A stretch of 64,000 bases of DNA, from NCBI GenBank assembly GCA_012862575.1, contig BLSF01000036.1, forward strand, positions 372,001 to 436,000, given 5' to 3'. A program made the translations under genes and the position numbers. This DNA is from Parietichytrium sp. I65-24A. Taxonomy: Eukaryota; Sar; Bigyra; Thraustochytrida; Thraustochytriidae. The notes under the pieces were generated by a model. The model searched no databases. It saw only the letters and a program-made list of their open reading frames with translations, and was not told the DNA's origin. This document shows positions 10,763-21,255 of this stretch, one piece after another (positions within the stretch are counted from its first letter, which is position 1; each line of letters opens with the position of its first letter).

Positions 10763-12007
10763 CGGGTGTCATTCGGGTCCGTTCGTTTCGATCGTTCTGA
10801 TCATCACTAGAAGAGTGCGATGTGCTGATTTTCAGCAGTTGTCACCGAACACTAAACGAACCTGGCTCTCGCAAACTCCGTGCGCAACTCATTTTTTATT
10901 GAGGTGACGACTTGGGCTCTCGTACTCACGCTCGCACATACAGCACGTCCCTCAGGATCCGGGCCGGCGCAAGGTCAACTCCATGCGTCATTTCGAACGG
11001 ACAGAGTATAAAATGAGCTGTCATAGCTGTCGTAATCCTGAGGCCAAAAGTAACCGCTGCTCTCCCCCCTGATAAATACTGCGAGGAAAAGTTAGGTTCG
11101 GTTAGCCTTGACGACTGCATTTGCCGCGTTTGTTTCGCATTTCGCGTCTGACTCTCGCAATCTCGCAAGCGCAAACCGTCCGAGTTTCCAAAATTCAAAA
11201 TTCAAAACACACGTTTGCCAAACCAGGGGTGGGGGGTATTCATTCCGGTTGTTCTTCACAGGACTTGAACAAATTGGTGTATCACTCCTATCACTCCTGA
11301 CTCTGAACGTTGACATTGAAACATCAAATAACTGACTCTTATGCCCAAATTCAGCACTAGACACCTAAAAGGCGCTCTATGCCCCCTCTCCGTCGTCTGT
11401 ACGCTAACTCTTACATTCGCTATCCGTAATTCTGGCTCTAGTGCCATCTAGTGCCCCCCTCTCCCGTCCCTTACTCACTTTCCTATATCCCCATACGAGT
11501 TCCTAAAAGGCTCTTATATGCTGTTAGTTTTTCTACACACTCAGACCGAGTGGCCTTCCTTCTCCCGCGTGATGAGCACTGTAGCCTCACCTACCCTTAT
11601 CAATAGCACTCGGCGAAAGTGCAATGTTCCTCCTGCGCCGTACAGTGCAGTTACCCTTTCGGGTAGCAGTAATCGCAGTGTGCATTCATTCATTCATTCT
11701 TAATTCTTCATTTTCATTCGTTCATTTGTTGTGGAGTTTGTGAAGCCAAAAACAACAACTCTCAATGTGCCCCTTGCCTACGGCTGACTACCCGCTCTCC
11801 TAAGTCGCATACTCGACGCTCAGTTTGCGCGTACGCCACGGGGACACAGAAAGAAACCGACAGCGGACGAAGAAGGTGCGGCTGTGTTGAGAGAGAAGAC
11901 TGTCGATCGATACAAAGCCAAGCCGAAGGGACGGCGGTGGGGCGTGTGCAAGGCGGAAGTGGTAAAAGTGTAAGCTTTATACTTGGTACTTGGTACTTGA
12001 AGCGGAG
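10763..12007. other. Spacer with CATT repeat and TTGGTAC repeat
   Basis: This 1.2 kb region between same-strand genes holds a CATT-type tetranucleotide repeat at about 11684-11729 and a TTGGTAC heptamer repeated just before the next ATG (11981-12000). I see no gene. Confidence 0.4.
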
Positions 12008-14395
12008 ATGGGCGTGCCGATATGGGCGTTCAAGCTGATGCGCGCCGCGCTGCGCGTGGCATCGTTTGATACGTACGTGCTGTCGCCGTTGCTGGTGACG
12101 GGGGTGGCCGTGTTCTTGTATGGGTGCACAGCTTCAGGCGGAGCAAAGCAGGCGCTGGGCATAGTGTTGGGGCTGGGCTTGGTGGGGGCCTTTGCGTACC
12201 TGAGATGGTGGGTCACCAAATACCCCAGCGTACCGGACGCCGATGATGTGGACTTTGTGTCGATATCGAGCGGAGTGAAAGCGTTTCCCAAGGCTCCGCC
12301 AGCCCCAGTTTTGTCGGATCTAATCACGACGGGATCGCCATATTTCAGGGACAAGCATGGCCGCATTATACTCATGCGAGGGCTTAACATCTCTGGGGCC
12401 TCCAAGATACCCGTGACTCCGAACGGCGCCACGTTCAACACTGAAGGGTTTTACGAGACCGACAAGGTTAGCTTCGTGGGGAGGCCATTTCCTCTGGAGG
12501 AAGCAGACTTGCACCTGGGAAGAATTCGGTCGTGGGGATACACCTTGCTTCGGCTCATTGTTACCTGGGAGGCAGTCGAGCATGAGGGTCCAGGTCAATA
12601 TGACCAAGAGTATTTGGAGTACATTTTGGACGTTGTGCGCAAATGCCGCGAGTATGGTATTTCGGTGTTTATTGACATGCACCAGGACGTTTGGTCGCGC
12701 TGGACTGGTGGAGACGGCGCGCCGGCTTGGACCCTTCAAAAAGTAGGATTTGCGCTGGACAAGCTGGACTCCAGCGCCGCTGCAATTACGCATCAAAATC
12801 ACGGCGACCCATTCCCAAAGATGGTGTGGAATTCGAACAATGCGCGACTTGCGGCCGGAACAATGTGGACATTGTTTTTTGCCGGGGATGACTTTGCGCC
12901 GGGCACAAAAATTGGTGGCAAGAGCGTGCAGCAGTACTTGCAAGATAGGTTTTGCGCTGCAATGGAGCAGGTAGTGGAGATGGTCAAACTTGAGCCAAAT
13001 GTACTTGGCTTTGACATTCTAAATGAGCCTAGCGTCGGATTCGTGGGCACAAAAGACATGCGCGACATTAGCGCAAACCAGTTCTACGTCGGCTGGCGTG
13101 TCAGTCCATGGGACGCCATTGAGCTTGGCGCAGGTTGCACGCGCGAGGTGGACTATTTTTCAAGCTTTCTCACATATGATGGCAAGAGAACCCTGAACAC
13201 GGACAAAGTTTGTGCCTGGAGGAGCGGGCCGCAGACGTGCGTGTGGTTTCAGAATGGCGTCTGGGATGTTGACCCGACCAATGGCGAGCCTCGTTTGCTC
13301 CAGCCTGACTACTTTAGCGTGAATCCGCAAACAAAGGAGCCAATCGACTTTTTAAAGGAGTACGCGATCCCATTCTGGACACGGTGCTCGGACGTTATTC
13401 GGAAGCATATGCCCAATGCTGTGATATTTGCGGAACCTGTGTTTGACATGACCAAACCTGGAGAGTCAGAGTCCCCACAACTGGGTGATGACCTCGTTGG
13501 AAACGGATTCGTCTGGGCAAAGCACTGGTACGACGGTGTGACTCTCATGACCAAGCACTTTTCCAAGTATCTAACCCTGGAGACCATCTCGAAGTGGCCG
13601 ATCATTGGTCTTCGAAACATCGAGCGTGCCCATGGGAAAGGTATCGCAACTTTCAAGAAGGAGGCGAGTGGAATGGGCACCGGTGGCTCTCCTGTGCTGG
13701 TTGGAGAGGTGGGCATTCCATTCGACTTGGACAACAAGCTGGCTTTCAGCACTGGCGACTTTAATGCAACCACCCTTGCCCTGAACACCACCATGCGGGC
13801 TCTGGAGCATGCCATGGTCTCCTTTACGCTGTGGAATTACACTCCTGAGAACACAAACATTGATGGCGACTTGTGGAATGACGAGGATCTCTCTTTGTTC
13901 TCAAAAGACCAAATAGGAGACGATGCGGACAATCTTCATGCCGGCGGCCGCTGTCTTGCTGCAGCTATAAGGCCTTATCCCTTTTGCATCGCTGGTGAGC
14001 CGCTGCATATCTCCTTCAATCCGTACGATCGAAAAAAGCGCTTCAGGTTCAAATTCAGGGCGGACCATACTCTCGTCTCGAGAGAGACTGTCATTTTTCT
14101 ACCCCGCTATCACTATCCGCATGATGTAGACGTTCATGTGAACGGGTCTGGCGACTTCAAAGTGGATTGGAAGAACCAGACGCTCACGTTCTCTCACACA
14201 TCGAGATGTAAAGTGCACGAGATCATCGTGGAGAAAGTCATACCATCTAGCGCAAAGCTCGCTCAAGTCACCATCGCCTCCCCTGAAGGGCCAGAGCACG
14301 ATGAGAAGTCCAAGCTGCCACGTGACGATTCCAACTCAAGCGTGACGACTGATAACAGCTCTGGGCGCCGTTACCAGCATCCAGAGTCACTATAA
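12008..14395 (+). CDS. Membrane-anchored GH5 glycosidase, steryl-glucosidase/glucosylceramidase type (GH5_12-like)
   Basis: The product has 795 residues from the ATG at 12008 (MGVPIW). Two hydrophobic segments (about 24-40 and 48-66) anchor the N terminus. The GH5 barrel follows from about residue 110: LMRGLNISG, FIDMHQDVWSRW, the acid/base Glu340 in FDILNEPSVG and the nucleophile Glu567 in LVGEVGIPFD. The layout (long NEP-to-GEVG interval and a beta-sandwich-like C-terminal region) is that of fungal EGCrP/Egh1 enzymes, which remove glucose from sterol glucosides or glucosylceramide. A glycolipid-cleaving role at an internal membrane is therefore likely; substrate choice is inference. The tail after about residue 750 is low-complexity Ser/Asp. 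Confidence 0.87.
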   Translation: MGVPIWAFKLMRAALRVASFDTYVLSPLLVTGVAVFLYGCTASGGAKQALGIVLGLGLVGAFAYLRWWVTKYPSVPDADDVDFVSISSGVKAFPKAPPAPVLSDLITTGSPYFRDKHGRIILMRGLNISGASKIPVTPNGATFNTEGFYETDKVSFVGRPFPLEEADLHLGRIRSWGYTLLRLIVTWEAVEHEGPGQYDQEYLEYILDVVRKCREYGISVFIDMHQDVWSRWTGGDGAPAWTLQKVGFALDKLDSSAAAITHQNHGDPFPKMVWNSNNARLAAGTMWTLFFAGDDFAPGTKIGGKSVQQYLQDRFCAAMEQVVEMVKLEPNVLGFDILNEPSVGFVGTKDMRDISANQFYVGWRVSPWDAIELGAGCTREVDYFSSFLTYDGKRTLNTDKVCAWRSGPQTCVWFQNGVWDVDPTNGEPRLLQPDYFSVNPQTKEPIDFLKEYAIPFWTRCSDVIRKHMPNAVIFAEPVFDMTKPGESESPQLGDDLVGNGFVWAKHWYDGVTLMTKHFSKYLTLETISKWPIIGLRNIERAHGKGIATFKKEASGMGTGGSPVLVGEVGIPFDLDNKLAFSTGDFNATTLALNTTMRALEHAMVSFTLWNYTPENTNIDGDLWNDEDLSLFSKDQIGDDADNLHAGGRCLAAAIRPYPFCIAGEPLHISFNPYDRKKRFRFKFRADHTLVSRETVIFLPRYHYPHDVDVHVNGSGDFKVDWKNQTLTFSHTSRCKVHEIIVEKVIPSSAKLAQVTIASPEGPEHDEKSKLPRDDSNSSVTTDNSSGRRYQHPESL

Positions 14396-15113
14396 TCTTG
14401 ACCGGCCTTCCCTGCCCGCATACTGTACTTCAAATCCAATTTCCATTTTTCTGCTTGTGTCCAACGCGGCAATTAATACATGAACATAACTTTATCTCTG
14501 CGCTCAAATTCACATTTTGATCAAATTGATTATCAGTCTCGATAGAGGGAATGGGGGGCACACGAACGTTGTGCATCGAGACAACAAAATGTTCGCGCGC
14601 TTCCACACTCTTCTCACGAACGATTTGACTGAGAGCACTTGGTTGAGCAAGACTTGGATGACGTTGCGCATCTCATCGATACATTCTCAGAGCCGAGTTC
14701 CACCACCAGGCCCGGCGCTCATGAAATGGGGACAGGGACTGGACTATGGGCTTTTTGGTCAGCACATGTCTCACCTCATGCATCATTGCATAGTCCCAGT
14801 CCAGGCGCTGATTGCACCACTCACATATTCACATAGCGCTCTCATGAGTCAGAGGCTCCTCCGTACCACTGGTACTCAGTACTGTGACATAATGCGTGTG
14901 TGACCTATCTAACGCCTTCAACGCCTGAACAAAGTACTTGAAACGACCGAGACAGAGGAAGAGGAAGAGCGAGAGAGTAAATAAAGCTCGCATGCACAGC
15001 CGCGTAGATAGGGAGAGAGGAAGGGAGGAGAAGGGGAAAGGCGAGTGAAGGTGGGTAGACTTGAGGTGGTGGCAGAAGAGAGCGAGTCGCCAAAGTGCTG
15101 GCGACGTTCAACT
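14396..15113. other. Spacer between GH5 and MMPL genes
   Basis: The 718 bp region holds a GTAC-rich stretch at 14862-14886 and purine-rich sequence just upstream of the next gene. No gene was recognised. Confidence 0.4.
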
Positions 15114-17923
15114 ATGCCGGAAGCGGAGTTTCGCAGCGAAGGTGGCCGATGGTTTAACTGGTATTTTGAGGCTGTGGAGCGCAGGCGCAAATGGATTGTG
15201 GCGTTCTGGGTGGTGGCGCTAGGCGTTAGCCTCGTGGTGGGGCCAAAATTTCTGCGGATGGGAAATGACAATCAGAACCCACCTTCAGGGACGCGGGCGT
15301 ACGATGATCAGCAGGTGTTTTTGGATAGATTTGTGGTAAAATCCCAAGAGGTTCCCGTATTGGTGGTGATATCGTGCGACGGCTGCGATCTGAGCAAAGA
15401 TAGGCACGCCAAACATTTTGGGGAGAATCTTCTTCACTCGATCCGGGTGTACAACGAAACTCACAATAATGTTTTGAGCTTGATGAGTTACTTTGGGAAA
15501 GAGCTTGGGCTGAAGGATGTGCGAGCGACATTTATGGCACCAAGCAAGCAAGCGACTTTCCTGACCATCATTGAGTCTTCAAAAAAGCTGACGAGCGACC
15601 GTCACGATTTCTTGAAATGGCTGATGGAGGAGATTAAGAAAAAGAATCCCGACTCGAGCAAGTACAGGATTGGGGTCACGGGCTTCGACGCAATGGCTTA
15701 TGAAGGGCTTGATGCTACAGCCCGCGAGTTGGCCAAGGTGGACTCCATTACAGTCCCGCTCGCCATGGCCTTGCTCGCGTACATGGTGCGGAGTTGGAGG
15801 CTGTTGATTGTCGCATTCCTGAACATGGGGGCCTCTATCTTGTTTGGGTTCACCATAATGGTGACCTTGATTGATGGATTTGGTTTGCCCAGGCCAGAGT
15901 CGGCATCTGCACAGCTAATGGAAGTCATGTCCCTTAGCCTGAGTATCGACTATTGCCTCTTCCTCTGTAGACGATTTCGCGACGAAATAAAGGCTGGGGC
16001 CGGCCCGACTGAAGCCACGTACAAGGCAATGCATACCGCCGGACATGTGGTGGCTATGAGCGGATTGACAATCTTGGCAGTCTTCCTCGGTTTCCTTTTC
16101 CTCCCAGCCAGAGTTGTTCGGATGGACGGGCTCAGCTGCGCAGTCGGAGTTTCCTGTGCTCTACTTGTAGCTCTTACCAACACACCGGCGCTGCTGCTCA
16201 CATTTCCAAATTTCTTTTCCACGTTTGATGGATGCTGTGGATACGGCGTCCCACCTCAAACGATGGAAGCTGGAGAGCTAAGCGCTCAAGAGGAACACGA
16301 CGTCCTCGCGTTGACCTGGAGTGAGGACGCCCCTCGTCAGAGGCTTGTTGAAAACGACCAGCTTCAGGAAAACGCCGAGGATGGCGAGTTCCAGCTCAGC
16401 CCTGTGAAGGTCCATCCGATGTACAAAGGTTTTCGATTTCGCTTGACAAAATTCATCACACAATGGCCCTATAACATAATCTGCATTCTGATTCTGTACG
16501 CGATGGTGATCCCTCTTGCCATACAAGTTGGTCGCCTTCAAGTCAATGAAGATGTGATGGTCGGGATCCCGAGGCATTCAAGTTCTGGAGACACATTTCG
16601 AATCATGTACAAAGAGTTCCCTGGGGGCACGTTCAGCCCGTTCTACATTGTCGCCGCGGGTAATAAAGGGGAGTCAATTTTAAATGGCAAAATGTTTTCC
16701 AAGCTGCAGGGTATCGCTCGAGATATCGCGCTAAAAACCGAGTGCAACCAGGGCAAAGGCAAAGCAAAGGCGTTCGAATGTGTCTCAAACCCTGCCTTTG
16801 TGAAGGGCAAAGATATTTCTCCGACTGAAGCAAAGGCACTCTTGTTTGCGGCAGAATATGTCTGCACAAACAGCGTCATTGTCACGATTCTTGGTGAAGC
16901 ATGCTCCGCTCCGCTGGAGTACAAGTTTCTATACGATCAGAGCGTAAACCCAGCCGGAGATGCCGTTTTAACTACTGTGGTGGTTCCTTTTTTCCCTTTT
17001 GCACTGGAAAGCTCGAAATTTATCGATAAAGTGTACGACATTATCGACGAGCACAAGAAGACAGAGGATGGGATTGGCCTGCACCTGTGCGGATTTGAGG
17101 TTGGATTCGACGCAATCATGCGGCACGTCTACCACCTCTTCCCCATGCTCATTACAATCACATTGATAATGGTTTTTGTGGTCCTCGGTGTGATGCTGCG
17201 CTCTGCATTCGTACCACTTCGCCTAGCGCTTACTTTGTTGCTTCCCATTGCAGCTGTGTTTGGTCTCGCTGTGCTCGTTTATCAGGACGGTATTTTGGAG
17301 AATTTTTCCGAGTCCACCAAGCCCACCAATGGCTTTTTCTGGTACATTCCAATCTTGATTGTGAGCATCTCTTGCGGTTTGTGTCTCGACTATGGTATGT
17401 TTCCTGTGTAGTTTTGTGTTTGAGCGACGATTTGAGATTCGTGTTTATTCTAACCTGTGATGTTATAGACGTGTTTTTGATCTCGAGAATTCAAGAGCAC
17501 CGCAGCGCTGGGTACGATGCGCGCGCAAGTATCGTAAAGGCAGTTTGCGAGACAGGCGGGACAATTAGTGCGGCAGGCCTCATTATGACAGCATGCTTTG
17601 GCGGAATGCTGCTGTCTTCGATGGGCACCATCAATGAGGCCGGGTGGTTACTCGCGACTGGAGTTATCTTGGACACGTTTGTTGTGAACGTATTTCTCGT
17701 CCCGGCAATCATGTCAATAGGGGACACTATCGCGTGGTGGCCCGCAAAAATGCCGATGGAAAAACTGATTACGTTGGACGCCGTGGAATTTACCGGTTGG
17801 CACTCCTTGAAGCCTGCTTTGGAAGGGCAAGTTTTGGAAAACGAAGATGATGCCCAGTCTGAGAACAGGGCGAGTAGCGACGCTCTGATTGTGCCGCGAG
17901 AAGACAACAGCACTGAACCGTGA
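15114..17923 (+). CDS. MMPL-type RND superfamily membrane transporter (one intron)
   Basis: Exons are 15114-17394 and 17469-17923. The 74 bp intron (GTATGT donor, TATAG acceptor) splits an Asp codon and the joined protein has 911 residues. The plan is that of RND permeases: TM1 at 26-43, a large loop, a five-helix bundle, then the same plan again. Both bundles keep the Asp-Tyr pair used for proton relay in mycobacterial MmpL proteins: Asp279-Tyr280 in SLSIDYCLF and Asp759-Tyr760 in GLCLDYDVF. MMPL proteins export lipids or hydrophobic molecules using the proton gradient; substrate and membrane here are unknown. A Ser/Glu-rich linker (about 390-440) separates the halves. The first ATG is 15114; an upstream GTG is also in frame. 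Confidence 0.88.
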
Positions 17924-18323
17924 ATGTACACACACACACAGAAAGAGAGAGTGGCGGCCTTTGGGCAGCTCTGTTCATTGAACAACAGGTCTGCAAGAAA
18001 AAGAGATTTATTCATATTATTAATGTTATCTATTTTTTTCAAACTTGCTTTCCTTTTGGAAAACGCAAGCGTTCTTGCAAGATTTATTTCCTCGTTAGAA
18101 GCCTTTGCTCGCTGCTTGCTCCTTCAAATCGAGTGCAGCAAACAGAATAAAAAGGAAAGCGAAATGGCACCATGGAACCGAGACGGGTTAGCGTGAATTG
18201 TAGGCGCTGACGAAAACCATCAGAAGGTGACACGAGGAAGAAGATAACAACAAACGAAAGGCATGACATCGTGACAGCAAAGTGATCAAGAAAAAACATC
18301 GGCGACAAATTGTAAAGGTCAAA
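17924..18323. other. Tail-to-tail spacer
   Basis: The 400 bp separates the MMPL gene from the converging Cys/His-repeat gene. It starts with a short CA run at about 17929-17940. I see nothing else. Confidence 0.4.
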
Positions 18324-19127
18324 TTACATCACAATGCAACAGCCACCAGACGATTTAGGTCCAGGAGCGGCAGCTGCGGGCTTGATAGATGCCCGCTTCT
18401 TTGTATCTGCGGCAGGGACTTCTGCAGCGTCTTCAATAGCTACAGCTCCAGCGGCAAGGGCATCTGCGCGCTCGTTCGCCTTTGCGTTCTTCTCCTTGAG
18501 ATGGCGAAGCATGGCAGCAGCAGGGTCCTCCTCTTTTTTGACGTGTTGTGCCTTTTTAAACCCGCAATAGCAGTTTCCGAACTCCTTGGCGGTAGGGTCC
18601 ACCCTGTAGTTATCACATGGGACACCCTTTTTGATTCCGGAGACGTCCACCTTTGAGCCTGCTTTGAGAGACATGAGCGCCTCGCGGGCAGGGTTAATCT
18701 TCTTCACCACGTGTTCGCTTTGATGGTGTCCGCATTTGCACATGCCGAATTTATCCGCGGTGACGTCTACGCGAAAGTTGAAGCAAGGCCCGTTCGAGCC
18801 ATCGCCCGGAGAAGCAGGCTCCGTATGGTTGGCCTTGAGCCTGTTGAGCGCTTCCGCCGCTTTGTTCACCCGTGGGCCTTCGTGGTCAGCTTTCGCCCAG
18901 CCGCATTTGCAGGTACCGAACTTGGCTGCCGTGGTGTCTACGCGGTACTGCTTGCACGGCTGTGCCTCCTTTGAGCTTCCCTTGGCAGCTGCTGGGGCAG
19001 CTGCCTTTGCCTTGGTAGGCACTGGCTCCTCCTCGTCCGTCTCGTACTCTGACTCCTCTTCGTACTGGCTGTCGTCGTCCGTCTCGTACTCCGAGTCATT
19101 GTCCTTCTGTGGCGCCTTCTTCCCCAT
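18324..19127 (-). CDS. Protein with three Cys/His repeats and a C-terminal CaaX box
   Basis: The product has 267 residues from the ATG at 19127 (MGKKAPQK). After an acidic Ser/Glu/Tyr/Asp stretch (about 10-35) come three copies of one motif: C-x2-(Y/F)-RVD-x-TA-x2-FG-x-C-x-CG-x3-(A/S)-x-H. Each offers three Cys and one His, so each may bind a zinc ion. Copies are about 45-60 residues apart, each followed by a short helix such as PAREALMSLK. The protein ends in GGCCIVM: CIVM is a classic CaaX prenylation signal, with an extra Cys before it that could be palmitoylated. The protein should therefore sit on a membrane. I do not recognise the family. Confidence 0.78.
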   Translation of the reverse strand: MGKKAPQKDNDSEYETDDDSQYEEESEYETDEEEPVPTKAKAAAPAAAKGSSKEAQPCKQYRVDTTAAKFGTCKCGWAKADHEGPRVNKAAEALNRLKANHTEPASPGDGSNGPCFNFRVDVTADKFGMCKCGHHQSEHVVKKINPAREALMSLKAGSKVDVSGIKKGVPCDNYRVDPTAKEFGNCYCGFKKAQHVKKEEDPAAAMLRHLKEKNAKANERADALAAGAVAIEDAAEVPAADTKKRASIKPAAAAPGPKSSGGCCIVM

Positions 19128-21255
19128 CGTCCCTGTTTCCCTGTGTGCACTTACTTGCTCGCTCAAGCCTCACGCCTCACGCCTCACTGTCGCCAATTCA
19201 ACGAACGCCGCGCACCACACGCGCTACACTCTTTACGTACGCGCGCACCCCTCCACGTACGCCTCACTCACTCTTTCACTCTTTCACTCTTTCTTTCTTT
19301 CTTTCTTACTCTGTGCGTTTTCTTGTTGTCTGGTGGTCTCCCTCTCACTCACTCTCTCTCTCTCTCTCTCTGTGTCTCTCTGTCTCTCTCACTACCTTCC
19401 CCTCTTAATAGACTAGAGTAACTTATTATTAGCCCTCTCTCCCTTTTTCTCTCTCTTCCAGGTGTGCGCCTCTGCTATCGTATAATATAGGAAAGAGAGG
19501 AGGAAACGAAAGGAGGGCTACTTGAAGGACACACTCCGCCCGAGTAGGGCAGTGTTACGAACAGATAGGAGGTGGTAGGGTGTAGTCGTAGAGTTGGCGC
19601 TGAGAGTTAGGATGGGAGAGAGAGAGGGAGAGAGAGAGAGAGGATGAGAGAGGAGGAAACTCGCGACTTTGAGCACTCACGGCTTCCCCCATCGCCCACT
19701 CTCTCTTTTTATAGCTCTCTCACTTTGTGTCAGTCATTGTCAGTCAGGTGAAGACACCAATGGCCCAAATCGCAGCAACGAAATGTCATTGAAAGGATTG
19801 ATAAGCTTAGACGGCAATTATTCAAGCTTGTAGAGATTGAAAGTATGGGTAGATGAGAAGGGTCTTGTCAAATTGGCGAGTGAGAGGGCGAGAGAGAGTG
19901 GGGGATTGGCATTCTGTAGATCTTCAATGACCAATGATTAGAATGAAGCGAACGGTACTTGGTACATGTGGAACTCAGTACCGCCAGCGAATAACTTTTT
20001 ATGAATGAGATAAAATTGGAAAGGAGACTCACAAACACCAAACTTGTCGAAGATGATCTTGAGAGGTTCAACAAACAAAACGAATGAATGAATGAATGAA
20101 TGACTTATTTTTTTGTTCATCACAACAACTGGCCAAGAGAGACTTCGTGGGTACAGTATCTCCACCATTACACGAAACAATAGGCTCCACAAAAGCTCTA
20201 AGAGACAGGTAGAAGGGAGTACGGGACTCGGATCCCCCCCCTCTCTAACCTTAAAAGTAGGCCATAGTAAGAGTCTGTGTGTGCTCCTCCCATGCGCTCT
20301 CGCCTCGTGGCGGCTATAGAAGGGCTATTGTTTGAAGTAAGAAAAGACGAGGAGAGGGTGTGCGACGGATGACTTTCCTGAAGTACTCAGTACCGGATAC
20401 GCCAAAGAGGTACTAGTAGTACTCATAGTAGTGCCGAGAGTGCTAACATGTCAGGAGGGTGGATGACTCTAGTTCTTGTGAGAGGGTATTGTGTTGGGAC
20501 CCATAGGTTCCGTTGCAGGTAGACTAAAGTTGTGGAAGCGAGCAATGATAGCAAACTCTCCTGGTGCAGAGTAAATTGTGGAAAGAGGAAGAGAATAGAA
20601 TGCACAGAACGACTTTGAATTGAAACCAAGTGGGTATTTGTGTCATTGTTGGACTAAGTAGCGGTTTTCAAAATGAAATGCAAAAAAAATAAAAGTCTAG
20701 GCTGGCACGACACGTCTCACGTCTCTGACTGACTTTGATTGCAGTGAGTTTTTTATCTTCTTCGAAAGAAACCGAACAGTCACTGATGAATTTTGCTCGC
20801 ACGTGGCACCATTGAAACGTTCTGTTTGCACTACTGGAGCGGCTTTCCATTTGCGGACGGCCCTGCGTTGTGCGAGCAAGCCACTCAAGAAAAGCTGTAG
20901 ACGTGGATGATGCAGCACTAGACTATCCAGCTGCAATCGAGATCAAGCCGTTCGATTAGACTGGCCAAAGTGTCAGGCAAGGGCAAGTCCATCTCAGAGC
21001 CAAGCGCCATCAAAGATCATCAGCAAAAGGATACAGTGATTGACTGCGGGTAAATGCTCTTTCCTAAGAAACGTACGCAAACGCGGGTTCCACATCTTTA
21101 CCCCGTGGCGCAGGAGCTGAGAAACACACATGCATGTGGACATATGTGGACGCGGGCCAAGGGAGCCGGGATGGTTAAGGTCTGTTCGCGAAGGAGGGGG
21201 AATTGCAAAAAGTCAAAACATGTTGTAATTTTATTGAAACACCATTTGTTACCGT
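19128..21255. other. Long spacer rich in simple repeats
   Basis: This 2.1 kb region holds CT-rich runs (about 19260-19400), a GA run (about 19614-19645), an AATG repeat (about 20083-20102) and several GTAC-containing palindromes (19953-19984, 20381-20432). The open frames inside lack coding character. The promoter of the Cys/His-repeat gene should be near 19130-19400. Confidence 0.45.

Noticed and set aside
20083-20102. Tetranucleotide AATG array considered as a CRISPR-like or telomeric repeat
   Set aside because: Uniform short repeat without spacers and inside the window; simple slippage repeat.
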